Of a stretch of DNA of 21,685 nt, positions 14,579-21,161 are shown piece by piece. The DNA lies in the NCBI GenBank assembly GCA_016870425.1, contig VGBQ01000016.1, forward strand, positions 1-21,685. The letters run 5' to 3'. Source of the stretch: Actinomycetota bacterium. Lineage in GTDB: Bacteria > Actinomycetota > Actinomycetes > S36-B12. The position numbers were made by a program, and so were the translations under genes. Below the pieces are notes generated by a model. The model was not told where the DNA came from and did not search any database. It was given only the letters and a program-made list of their open reading frames with translations. The number at the start of each line of letters is the position of its first letter. Positions within the stretch are counted from its first letter, which is position 1.

Positions 14579-16384
14579 GTGTCCACGGCCCTGTACCGCA
14601 CCTACCGGCCGGGGCGCTTGGCCGACGTCGTGGGCCAGGAGCACGTCACCCAGCCGCTCTCCCGAGCCCTCGCCAGCGACCGTGTCCACCACGCCTACCT
14701 GCTGTCCGGCCCCCGCGGGTGCGGCAAGACCTCGACCGCCCGCATCCTGGCCCGCTCGCTCAACTGTGCGCAGGGGCCGACTCCTGAGCCGTGCGGGGAG
14801 TGCCAGAGCTGCGTCGACCTCGCGCCTAACGGCCCCGGGTCGATCGACGTCATCGAGCTGGATGCCGCGAGCCATGGCGGTGTAGACGACACCCGCGAGT
14901 TGCGTGAGCGGGCGATGTTCGCTCCGGTCTCCTCGCGCTACAAGGTCTACATCGTCGACGAGGCCCACATGGTCACCAACGCGGGCTTCAATGCGCTGCT
15001 CAAGCTCGTCGAAGAGCCGCCCGACCACGTGCGCTTCATCTTCGCGACCACCGAAGCCGACAAGGTGATCCCGACGATCCGGTCCCGCACCTTCAACTAC
15101 GCCTTCCGCCTGGTCCCCACCCGTGTGCTCCAGCAGCACCTCGCCACGGTCTGCGAGGCCGAGGGCGTGCCCGCCGATCCCGCGGCGCTGGCGCTGATCG
15201 CCCGTAGTGCCGCGGGCAGCGTGCGCGACGCCCTGTCGATCCTCGGCCAGCTCATCGCGGGCTCTGGACCCGAGGGCCTGACCCATGACGAGGTGTCGGC
15301 TCAACTCGGCGTCACCGACGCAGCCTTGCTCGACGACACGGTGGACGCCATCGCCACGGGGGAAGGGGCGCAACTCTTCGCGGTCATCGACCGTGTCATC
15401 GACGCGGGACACGATCCGCGCCGATTCGCCACCGATCTGCTTCAGCGCCTGCGCGATCTCATCGTCCTCTCGGCCATCCCCGGGGAGGAAGCCCTCGCCA
15501 TCCTCGATGCACCCGACTCGGAGATCGAAGCCATGCGCCGGCAGCTGACCGGGCTTTCGCTCGCCGAGCTGTCACGCGCGGCTGATCTCGTCAGCGATGG
15601 GCTGACGCAGCTGCGCGGAGCGACAGCACCGCGACTGCACCTGGAGCTGCTTGCTGCCCGCCTGCTCCTCCCCTCGGCCGACACCTCACCCGCGGGACTC
15701 GCCGTACGCCTGGATCGCCTGGAGCGCGGTGCGACGGCTGCTGTCCCCGGTGCTCGCGCCGCGGCGCCGCGCGCCGCAGCGCCGGAGCAGACGGCCGAGC
15801 CGGAGAAGCAGTCCCCCTCCCCGCCTGCGCCCGCATCCAAGGCCGCGTCATCTCGGTCGGAGAAGCCCGCGCGCGCCGCGGCGGCGGCCCCTCCTCCGCC
15901 TCCCCGTATGTCCCAGGTCCTGCCCAGCGCGGCAGGGGAGTCGACACCGCAGTCCGATCCTCCTGCGGATCCCGCCACATCGGGGGCGACCGTGTCGCTC
16001 GCCGACGTCACCACGATGTGGCCGGCGATCCTCGAGGGACTCAAGTCGATGTCTCGCGTGGCCTGGATGGTCTTCAGCGACTCGCGCCCCCTCTCCCTCG
16101 ACGCGGGAGTGCTCGCCGTGGGCGTGCCCGAGGAGAGCAAGGTGCGCAATGCTCGCGCGAGCGGCCACGCCGAGCGTTTGCGCCAGGTGATCATCGACGT
16201 GATGCACGCCGATGTGCAGGTGGATGTCGTCGCGACCGGCGCGGTCCCGGCCCCCGTCACCGATGCGCCCCCCTCGGACGAGCCGAGCCTGGACGACTCC
16301 GACAGCGACGACGATGTGAGCGGCGAGGCCCTGGCGATGCGCGAGCTCGGGGCGACCGTCATCGGCGAGATCGAGCAGGGCTGA
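14579..16384 (+). CDS. dnaX: DNA polymerase III subunit gamma/tau
   Basis: This is the 601-residue ATPase of the clamp loader, which loads the beta sliding clamp and holds the replicase together. Family N-terminus ALYRTYRPGRLADVVGQEHV is followed by Walker A GPRGCGKT (44-51), four zinc cysteines C63, C72, C75 and C78, the DEAH Walker B at 127-130, and the sensor/arginine-finger region TIRSRTFNY at about 168. AAA+ and collar domains run to about residue 370, then a Pro/Ala/Ser-rich linker (about 385-465) leads to a C-terminal domain ending in an acidic tail. I see no slippery A-tract for programmed frameshifting, so a separate short gamma form is not supported here. The start is GTG, six bases after a TAGGGT box. 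recR follows one base after the stop. Confidence 0.96.
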   Translation: MSTALYRTYRPGRLADVVGQEHVTQPLSRALASDRVHHAYLLSGPRGCGKTSTARILARSLNCAQGPTPEPCGECQSCVDLAPNGPGSIDVIELDAASHGGVDDTRELRERAMFAPVSSRYKVYIVDEAHMVTNAGFNALLKLVEEPPDHVRFIFATTEADKVIPTIRSRTFNYAFRLVPTRVLQQHLATVCEAEGVPADPAALALIARSAAGSVRDALSILGQLIAGSGPEGLTHDEVSAQLGVTDAALLDDTVDAIATGEGAQLFAVIDRVIDAGHDPRRFATDLLQRLRDLIVLSAIPGEEALAILDAPDSEIEAMRRQLTGLSLAELSRAADLVSDGLTQLRGATAPRLHLELLAARLLLPSADTSPAGLAVRLDRLERGATAAVPGARAAAPRAAAPEQTAEPEKQSPSPPAPASKAASSRSEKPARAAAAAPPPPPRMSQVLPSAAGESTPQSDPPADPATSGATVSLADVTTMWPAILEGLKSMSRVAWMVFSDSRPLSLDAGVLAVGVPEESKVRNARASGHAERLRQVIIDVMHADVQVDVVATGAVPAPVTDAPPSDEPSLDDSDSDDDVSGEALAMRELGATVIGEIEQG

Positions 16385-16385
16385 G

Positions 16386-16985
16386 ATGTACGACGGCATC
16401 ATGGCCGACCTCATCGACGAGCTCGGTCGTCTGCCCGGCATCGGCCCCAAGAGCGCGCAGCGCCTGGCCTTCCACATCCTCCAGGCGGAGCCGGCCGACG
16501 TACGCCGACTCGCCGAGGTCCTCGTCACCGTCAAGGAGCGGGCGCGCTTCTGCGTCACGTGCGGTCACGTGACCGAGGAGGAGCAGTGCCGCATCTGCCG
16601 CGATCCGCGCCGCGACCCGCACTCACTCTGCGTCGTGGAGGAGTCGCGCGATGTGATCGCGATCGAGCGCACCGCCGAATACCGCGGGCGCTATCACGTG
16701 CTCGGCGGCGCGATCAGCCCGATCGACGGCATCGGGCCCGATGACCTGCGGATCCGCGAGCTCATGCAGCGCCTCGCCGACGGCCAGATCACCGAGGTGA
16801 TCATCGCCACCGATCCCAATCTCGAGGGCGAAGCGACCGCGACGTATCTCGCCCGCATGCTCTCGCCCCTGGGCCTTGAGGTGACGCGCCTCGCGAGCGG
16901 TTTGCCCGTCGGCGGCGATCTTGAGTACGCCGACGAGGTGACCCTCGGCCGCGCCTTCGCCGGCCGCCGCCGCGTCGACGGCTAG
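16386..16985 (+). CDS. recR: Recombination mediator protein RecR
   Basis: The product has 199 residues, standard length. It works with RecO, and RecF where present, to load RecA on SSB-coated gapped DNA. The order is a helix-hairpin-helix (LGRLPGIGPKSAQRLAFHIL, about 13-32), the zinc finger C56, C59, C68, C71, and a Toprim domain beginning LCVVEESRDVIAIE and including the acidic ATDPNLEGEATATYLA stretch. The C-terminus has the usual SGLPVGGDLEYADEVTLGRAFAGRR. The start is one base after the dnaX stop, with GAGCAGGG in the end of dnaX acting as the ribosome site, so the two are co-transcribed and probably coupled. Confidence 0.97.
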   Translation: MYDGIMADLIDELGRLPGIGPKSAQRLAFHILQAEPADVRRLAEVLVTVKERARFCVTCGHVTEEEQCRICRDPRRDPHSLCVVEESRDVIAIERTAEYRGRYHVLGGAISPIDGIGPDDLRIRELMQRLADGQITEVIIATDPNLEGEATATYLARMLSPLGLEVTRLASGLPVGGDLEYADEVTLGRAFAGRRRVDG

Positions 16986-17074
16986 CGCACCTCCTCCGAG
17001 TGCCGGCTCGTGTCGCGCACCGCAACCCAGCGCTCGGCGCCACGGGGTGGGCTCGCGTCCGCCTCGTCGGCCGA

Positions 17075-17080
17075 TAGACT
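17075..17080 (+). promoter_or_regulatory. Candidate -10 box (TAGACT) for lysC-asd
   Basis: GATAGACT, with TAGACT as the hexamer, lies 61 bp before the lysC start and implies a leader of about 55 nt. The same octamer serves tRNA-Pro on the other strand. The -35 region (about 17052-17057) has no consensus match. The rest of the recR-lysC space, from 16986, shows no gene. Confidence 0.5.
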
Positions 17081-17101
17081 GGCCGCTCCGCCGTAGGTGA
17101 T

Positions 17102-17131
17102 CGCCCCGTCGGGGCGGCCGGTGTGCTGGCC
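17102..17131 (+). promoter_or_regulatory. Two tandem hairpins in the lysC leader, directly before the ribosome site
   Basis: CGCCCC (17102-17107) pairs with GGGGCG (17111-17116), and GGCCGG (17116-17121) pairs with CTGGCC (17126-17131, one G-U) around TGTG. AGGAG begins at the next base, 17132. The stems share one base. They could modulate initiation or termination, but no anti-structure or known riboswitch motif is visible. Confidence 0.35.
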
Positions 17132-17141
17132 AGGAGCCGAT

Positions 17142-18428
17142 GTGGGCCTCGTCGTGCAGAAGTACGGCGGTTCCAGCGTTGCCAACGCTGAGAGCATCCG
17201 CCGGGTCGCAGCGCGCATCGTCGCCACTCACCGCGCCGGACACGGCGTGGCTGTCGTTGTCTCCGCGATGGGCGACACCACCGATGAACTCCTCGACCTC
17301 GCCGAGCAGGTCTCGCCCAAGCCGCCCGGCCGCGAGCTCGACATGCTCCTCACCGCGGGAGAGCGCATCTCCATGGCACTCGTCGCCATGGCCATCAACG
17401 ACCTGGGCGAGGAGGCGCGCTCCTACACCGGGTCACAGGCCGGCCTGATCACCGATTCCTCGCATGGGGCTGCGCGCATCATCGACGTGACCCCCGGGCG
17501 GATCCAGGAGGCGCTCGCCGCGGGCGCGATCCCGATCGTCGCTGGCTTCCAGGGCGTCGCGCAGGACACCAAGGACATCACCACCCTGGGGCGCGGTGGC
17601 TCCGACACGACCGCCGTGGCTCTCGCCGCGGCGCTCGGCGCCGACGTATGCGAGATCTACACCGACGTGGACGGCGTCTTCAGCGCTGACCCGCGCGTCG
17701 TGCCCAAGGCCCGCCAGCTTGATGTCGTCACCTACGAGGAGATGCTGGAGTTGGCAGCCGCCGGCGCCAAGGTCCTCCACCTGCGCTGCGTCGAATACGC
17801 GCGCCGCTTCGATCTGCCCATCCACGTGCGGTCATCCTTCTCCGACCGCGAGGGCACGCTTGTCCTGTCCGAGGCCGCAATCGCGGCCCGCATCGCCGCG
17901 GGAGACACCATGGAGCAGCCGATCATCTCCGGCACCGCCGCCGACACCAATGACGCCAAGGTCACGGTCGTCGGCGTACCCGACCGCCCGGGTGAGGCGG
18001 CGGCGATCTTCAGCGCCCTTGCCGATGCCGGCATCAACATCGACATGATCGTGCAGAACGTCTCGGCCGCATCGACGGGCCTGACCGACGTCACCTTCAC
18101 CTGCCCCCAGGGCTCTGTGGGCAAGGCGACAGCCGCACTTGACGCGGTGAAGGAGCGCATCGGCTTCGCGGATCTCCTGACCGACGAGGGCATCGCCAAG
18201 ATCTCGCTCGTCGGCGCCGGCATGCGCTCGCACCCTGGCGTCTCTGCAACCTTCTTCCAGGCCCTTGCCGACGCGGGTGTCAACGTGGAGATGATCTCCA
18301 CCTCCGAGATCCGCATCTCCGTCGTGACGCGTGCGGAGGTCGCCCAGCAGGCGGTCCAGGCTCTGCACACCGCATTCGGTCTCGATGCCGACGGCGAGGC
18401 CGTCGTCTACGCCGGGACCGGCCGCTGA
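17142..18428 (+). CDS. lysC: Aspartate kinase
   Basis: The 428-residue enzyme phosphorylates L-aspartate to 4-aspartyl phosphate, the first step toward Lys, Met, Thr and diaminopimelate. KYGGSSVANAE (about 7-17) is the kinase signature, with TLGRGGSDTTAVALAAALGA and YTDVDGVFSADPR further on. Two ACT domains form the C-terminal regulatory part from about residue 265, including VPDRPGEAAAIFSALADAGINIDMIVQN and SHPGVSATFFQALADAGVNVEMISTSEIRISV, which is very like feedback-inhibited actinobacterial LysC. The GTG at 17142 is chosen because AGGAG is 5 bases upstream and homologues begin at LVVQKYGG; an upstream GTG at 17097 lies in the leader hairpin region and is rejected. It overlaps asd by one base. 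A candidate internal start for a beta subunit is listed separately. Confidence 0.96.
   Translation: MGLVVQKYGGSSVANAESIRRVAARIVATHRAGHGVAVVVSAMGDTTDELLDLAEQVSPKPPGRELDMLLTAGERISMALVAMAINDLGEEARSYTGSQAGLITDSSHGAARIIDVTPGRIQEALAAGAIPIVAGFQGVAQDTKDITTLGRGGSDTTAVALAAALGADVCEIYTDVDGVFSADPRVVPKARQLDVVTYEEMLELAAAGAKVLHLRCVEYARRFDLPIHVRSSFSDREGTLVLSEAAIAARIAAGDTMEQPIISGTAADTNDAKVTVVGVPDRPGEAAAIFSALADAGINIDMIVQNVSAASTGLTDVTFTCPQGSVGKATAALDAVKERIGFADLLTDEGIAKISLVGAGMRSHPGVSATFFQALADAGVNVEMISTSEIRISVVTRAEVAQQAVQALHTAFGLDADGEAVVYAGTGR
17900..17912 (+). promoter_or_regulatory. Candidate internal ribosome site and start for the aspartokinase beta subunit
   Basis: GGGAG (17900-17904) is followed after 5 bases by an in-frame ATG at 17910 (residue 257, MEQPIISG). 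Translation from here would give a 172-residue protein made of the two ACT domains. Corynebacterium glutamicum and Bacillus aspartokinases are alpha2-beta2 enzymes whose beta subunit is made by such an internal start at the equivalent place. Expression here is inferred. Confidence 0.6.
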
Positions 18429-19474
18429 TGCCACGCACCGATCTCACGGTCGCTGTCGTCGGCGCCACCGGCCAGGTGGGCAGTGTCATGCGCCGTCTCC
18501 TGGATGAGCGTGACTTCCCCGTGGGGCGTATCCGCTACATCGCCTCCGCGCGCTCGGCCGGCACGACCCTGCCGTGGAAGGGCTCCGACGTCGTGGTCGA
18601 GGACATCGACACCGCTGACCTCTCGGGGATCGACATCGCGCTTTTCTCCGCCGGCGGGGGCACATCGAAGGAGCACGCCCCGCGCTTTGCCGCGGCCGGC
18701 GCCACGGTCATCGACAATTCCTCCGCATGGCGTATGGACCCCGATGTGCCGCTCATCGTGAGCGAGGTCAACCCGGACGCGGTCAGCGAGATGCGCAAGG
18801 GCATCATCGCCAACCCGAACTGCACCACGATGGCTGCGATGCCGGTGCTCATGCCGCTGCACCGCGAGGCGGGTCTCACCCGCCTGGTCGTGAGCACCTT
18901 CCAGGCTGTCTCCGGCAGCGGCCTTGCGGGTGTTGAGGAGCTTGACTCGCAGATCCGGGCCGTCATCGACTCGGACGTCACAACGCTGACTCACGATGGA
19001 TCGTCCATCGACTTCCCCGCGCCCAAGAAGTACGTCCGCACCATCGCCTTCGACGTCGTCCCGATCGCAGGCTCGATCGTCGACGACGGGCTGGGTGAGA
19101 CCGACGAGGAGAAGAAGCTGCGCAACGAGAGTCGCAAGATCCTCGGCATCCCCGACCTGCTCGTGTCGGGCACCTGCGTGCGCGTGCCGGTCTTCACCGG
19201 TCACTCCCTGTCGATCAACGCGGAGTTCGCTCAGCCTCTGAGCGCCGAGCGCGCCACCGAGATCCTGTCCACGGCCGAGGGTGTCGTGATCACCGACGTG
19301 CCGACCCCTCTCCAGGCCGCGGGTGCCGACCCCTCCTTCGTGGGGCGCATCCGCCCCGACGAGGGGGCTCCGGATGGCCGCGGCCTGGCGATGTTCGTGA
19401 GCAACGACAACCTCCGCAAGGGTGCGGCGCTCAACGCCGTGCAGATCGCTGAGCTGCTCGTAGCCCGCGACTGA
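18428..19474 (+). CDS. asd: Aspartate-semialdehyde dehydrogenase
   Basis: The 348-residue NADPH-dependent enzyme reduces 4-aspartyl phosphate, the LysC product, to aspartate semialdehyde. The Rossmann nucleotide motif VGATGQVG is at about 11-18, the catalytic cysteine is C132 in ANPNCTTMA, QAVSGSG follows, and the active-site histidine is H259 in VPVFTGHSLS. The ATG shares its A with the lysC stop (TGATG), so translation is coupled and the two consecutive pathway enzymes form an operon. Length and motif order are those of the Gram-positive Asd branch. A 7-bp hairpin and a copy of the extragenic palindrome follow the stop. Confidence 0.97.
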   Translation: MPRTDLTVAVVGATGQVGSVMRRLLDERDFPVGRIRYIASARSAGTTLPWKGSDVVVEDIDTADLSGIDIALFSAGGGTSKEHAPRFAAAGATVIDNSSAWRMDPDVPLIVSEVNPDAVSEMRKGIIANPNCTTMAAMPVLMPLHREAGLTRLVVSTFQAVSGSGLAGVEELDSQIRAVIDSDVTTLTHDGSSIDFPAPKKYVRTIAFDVVPIAGSIVDDGLGETDEEKKLRNESRKILGIPDLLVSGTCVRVPVFTGHSLSINAEFAQPLSAERATEILSTAEGVVITDVPTPLQAAGADPSFVGRIRPDEGAPDGRGLAMFVSNDNLRKGAALNAVQIAELLVARD

Positions 19475-19479
19475 GCCCG

Positions 19480-19500
19480 CTCGCCGGTTCTTGCGGCGAG
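19480..19500 (+). terminator. Short hairpin after asd
   Basis: CTCGCCG (19480-19486) pairs with CGGCGAG (19494-19500) around a 7-nt loop, five bases after the asd stop. Its right arm overlaps the left arm of extragenic palindrome copy 2, so the two hairpins are mutually exclusive. Confidence 0.45.
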
Positions 19501-19555
19501 TGTGCAGTTGCGTGCGTCCTGAGGGCCGAAATCGTGCCCGCAAGTGCACACTCGC
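19496..19555. repeat. Extragenic palindrome copy 2
   Basis: Arms at 19496-19515 and 19536-19555 match as inverted repeats at 18 of 20 positions. The left arm contains AGTGTGCAGTTGCGTGC, identical to copy 1 downstream of nagA. As with copy 1, it lies between a rightward gene end (asd) and a leftward transcript end (tRNA-Pro), consistent with bidirectional termination. Confidence 0.8.
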
Positions 19556-19590
19556 GGTCGTGCGAGGGGCTTGCCTGGCCGTGGAACGGC

Positions 19591-19622
19591 GTTGGGCCTG
19601 GATCGGATGATCCAGGCCCAAC
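19591..19622 (-). terminator. Terminator hairpin of tRNA-Pro
   Basis: Perfect 14-nt arms (19591-19604 and 19609-19622) surround a 4-nt loop, starting 4 bases after the tRNA-Pro 3' end on the minus strand. There is no T-tract in the minus direction. Confidence 0.75.
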
Positions 19623-19626
19623 ATTG

Positions 19627-19700
<74 letters not shown>

Positions 19701-19713
19701 AGGGAGCCGGAGG

Positions 19714-19719
19714 AGTCTA
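19714..19719 (-). promoter_or_regulatory. -10 box (TAGACT) of tRNA-Pro, overlapping a stop codon
   Basis: GATAGACT on the minus strand ends 14 bases before the mature tRNA. Its first three bases, TAG at 19719-19717, are the stop codon of the metallophosphoesterase gene. A start 7 bases downstream would leave a 7-nt 5' leader. No -35 consensus is seen in the coding end. Confidence 0.5.
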
Positions 19720-20637
19720 TCCCCTCGCGGTGAGGGTGAGGAGCGTGGCCTCCGGTGGGCAGGCGAAGCGAATGGGCGCATACGGGGATGTGCCGAGCCC
19801 GGCGGACACATGCAGCCACATGTCGGAGTGATCGCGCGGTGCGAACTCCATCAGAGGGCGCTCGACGCGCGACAGGCCGCGGGCTTGGCTCCGGTCAAGG
19901 TCGCAATTGGTGACCAGCGCACCGATGCCGGGGACTCGGACCTGGCCACCATGTGTGTGGCCGGCCAGCATCACATCTATGCCGTCTGCGGCCATGGCGT
20001 CGACGACGCGCAGGTAGGGCGCGTGCGCGACTCCGATGGCCAGGTCCGCATCGTTATGGGGTGATCCGGCGACCAGGGCGTAGTCGTCGCGCTCGATGTG
20101 GGGGTCATCGACTCCGCGTACGTCGACGACACGGCCGGCGGCCTCGACGACTGTGCTCGCATTGCCCAGGTGCTGCCACCCGGCAGAGGCGAGCCTCTCC
20201 ACGAGGTCTCGCCAGGGCAGCTCCCCCCGGTCGGGGTGCAGGTCCGAGGGCCCGGCAAGGTAGGAGAGCGGGTTGATGGGTCGGGGTGCGTAGTAGTCAT
20301 TGCTGCCGAGCACGAAGACGCCGGGTACGTCGAGCAGGGGATCCAGCGCCGCCATCACCGGGTCCACGGCGTCGCGGTGAGCCAGGAAGTCGCCGGTCAC
20401 GACGACCAGGTCCGGGTGCGTCGCAGCGAGCGAGGCGACCCAGTCCTGGAGTCTGCGGCGACGCGGGGTCATGTGGAGATCGGACAGATGCAGGACCTTG
20501 AGATCCGAGCTGCCCGGAGCAAGCATCGGCGCCGCGGTCCGGCGTAGGCGATAGGAGGCGGCTTCCCAGCGCGCGTAGGCGAGGCTCCCCGCGCCGAGGA
20601 GGGCACCGGAGGCCAGGAGCGCCGTACGCGTCTGCAC
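19717..20637 (-). CDS. Membrane-anchored calcineurin-like metallophosphoesterase
   Basis: The protein has 306 residues from the GTG at 20637. A hydrophobic N-terminal segment (about 5-22, ALLASGALLGAGSLAYA) suggests a membrane anchor or uncleaved signal. The metallophosphoesterase motifs are in order: HLSDLHM (D53, H55), VTGDF (D83), GSND at 111-114 in place of the usual GNHD, VAHAP near 204, and AGHTHGGQV at 225-233. The two-metal site is therefore complete apart from the N-D variant, which I believe is common in this actinobacterial subgroup (from memory). Substrate is unknown; YaeI/YkuE-like phosphohydrolases are the nearest named relatives. No Shine-Dalgarno is visible before the GTG, and a CACACT hexamer six bases upstream hints at leaderless expression. 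It diverges from the YqeY gene. Confidence 0.85.
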   Translation of the reverse strand: MQTRTALLASGALLGAGSLAYARWEAASYRLRRTAAPMLAPGSSDLKVLHLSDLHMTPRRRRLQDWVASLAATHPDLVVVTGDFLAHRDAVDPVMAALDPLLDVPGVFVLGSNDYYAPRPINPLSYLAGPSDLHPDRGELPWRDLVERLASAGWQHLGNASTVVEAAGRVVDVRGVDDPHIERDDYALVAGSPHNDADLAIGVAHAPYLRVVDAMAADGIDVMLAGHTHGGQVRVPGIGALVTNCDLDRSQARGLSRVERPLMEFAPRDHSDMWLHVSAGLGTSPYAPIRFACPPEATLLTLTARG

Positions 20638-20693
20638 AGGGGAAGTGTGTCACCGCCGCGCACGGCGATCGGCCCGTGGGCGAGGATGGCCCC

Positions 20694-21155
20694 ATGAGCG
20701 CACTCAAGGACCAGCTGCAGTCCGACCTCACCGATGCCATCCGTGCCCAGGACGAACTCACCATGGCGACGCTGCGCATGGCGCTATCGGCGATCACCAA
20801 CGCCGAGGTCTCGGGCAAGCAGGCCCGCGAGCTCAGCGACGACGAGGTCGTTGTCGTGCTCACGAGCGAGGCCAAGAAGCGCCGCGAGGCCGCGGAGTCC
20901 TTCGACGGCGCGAGCGCGACCGATCGCGCCGATCGCGAGCGCGCGGAGCTGGGGGTGCTCCAGCGCTACCTTCCGGAGCAGCTGAGCGAAGCGGAGATCG
21001 CGCAGATCGTCAACGACGCAGTGGCCGCTGCCGCCGCGGAGGGCAAGACGGGGCCGGCCGCGATGGGTGCGGTCATGAAGGTTGTCACGCCGCTGACCCG
21101 AGGACGCGCGGACGGTGGACAGGTGGCGGCGCTCGTGAAGGCCGCACTGGCCTAG
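20694..21155 (+). CDS. GatB/YqeY domain protein
   Basis: This is a 153-residue cytoplasmic protein at the usual YqeY length. It starts MSALKDQLQSDLTDAIRAQDELTMATLRMALSAI, carries the ERAELGVLQRYLPEQLSEAEI segment typical of the family, and ends in a small helical part with MGAVMKVVTPLTRGRADGGQVAALVKAAL, like the tail domain of GatB. The family resembles the tRNA-binding tail of the amidotransferase subunit GatB, but the role of stand-alone members is unproven. GAGGA lies about 9 bases before the ATG at 20694. It is convergent with the penicillin-binding protein gene, six bases between stops, a gene pair often seen next to each other in Actinobacteria. Confidence 0.92.
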   Translation: MSALKDQLQSDLTDAIRAQDELTMATLRMALSAITNAEVSGKQARELSDDEVVVVLTSEAKKRREAAESFDGASATDRADRERAELGVLQRYLPEQLSEAEIAQIVNDAVAAAAAEGKTGPAAMGAVMKVVTPLTRGRADGGQVAALVKAALA

Positions 21156-21161
21156 CGGTCG

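Noticed and set aside
15690..15990. Pro/Ala-rich stretch in dnaX as a frameshift or gene junction
   Set aside because: The frame stays open and such linkers between the clamp-loader and tau C-terminal domains are normal; no slippery A-run is present.
17097..17141. Upstream GTG as the start of aspartokinase
   Set aside because: It would add 15 residues encoded by the leader hairpins, and the downstream GTG has AGGAG at ideal spacing and matches homologue N-termini.
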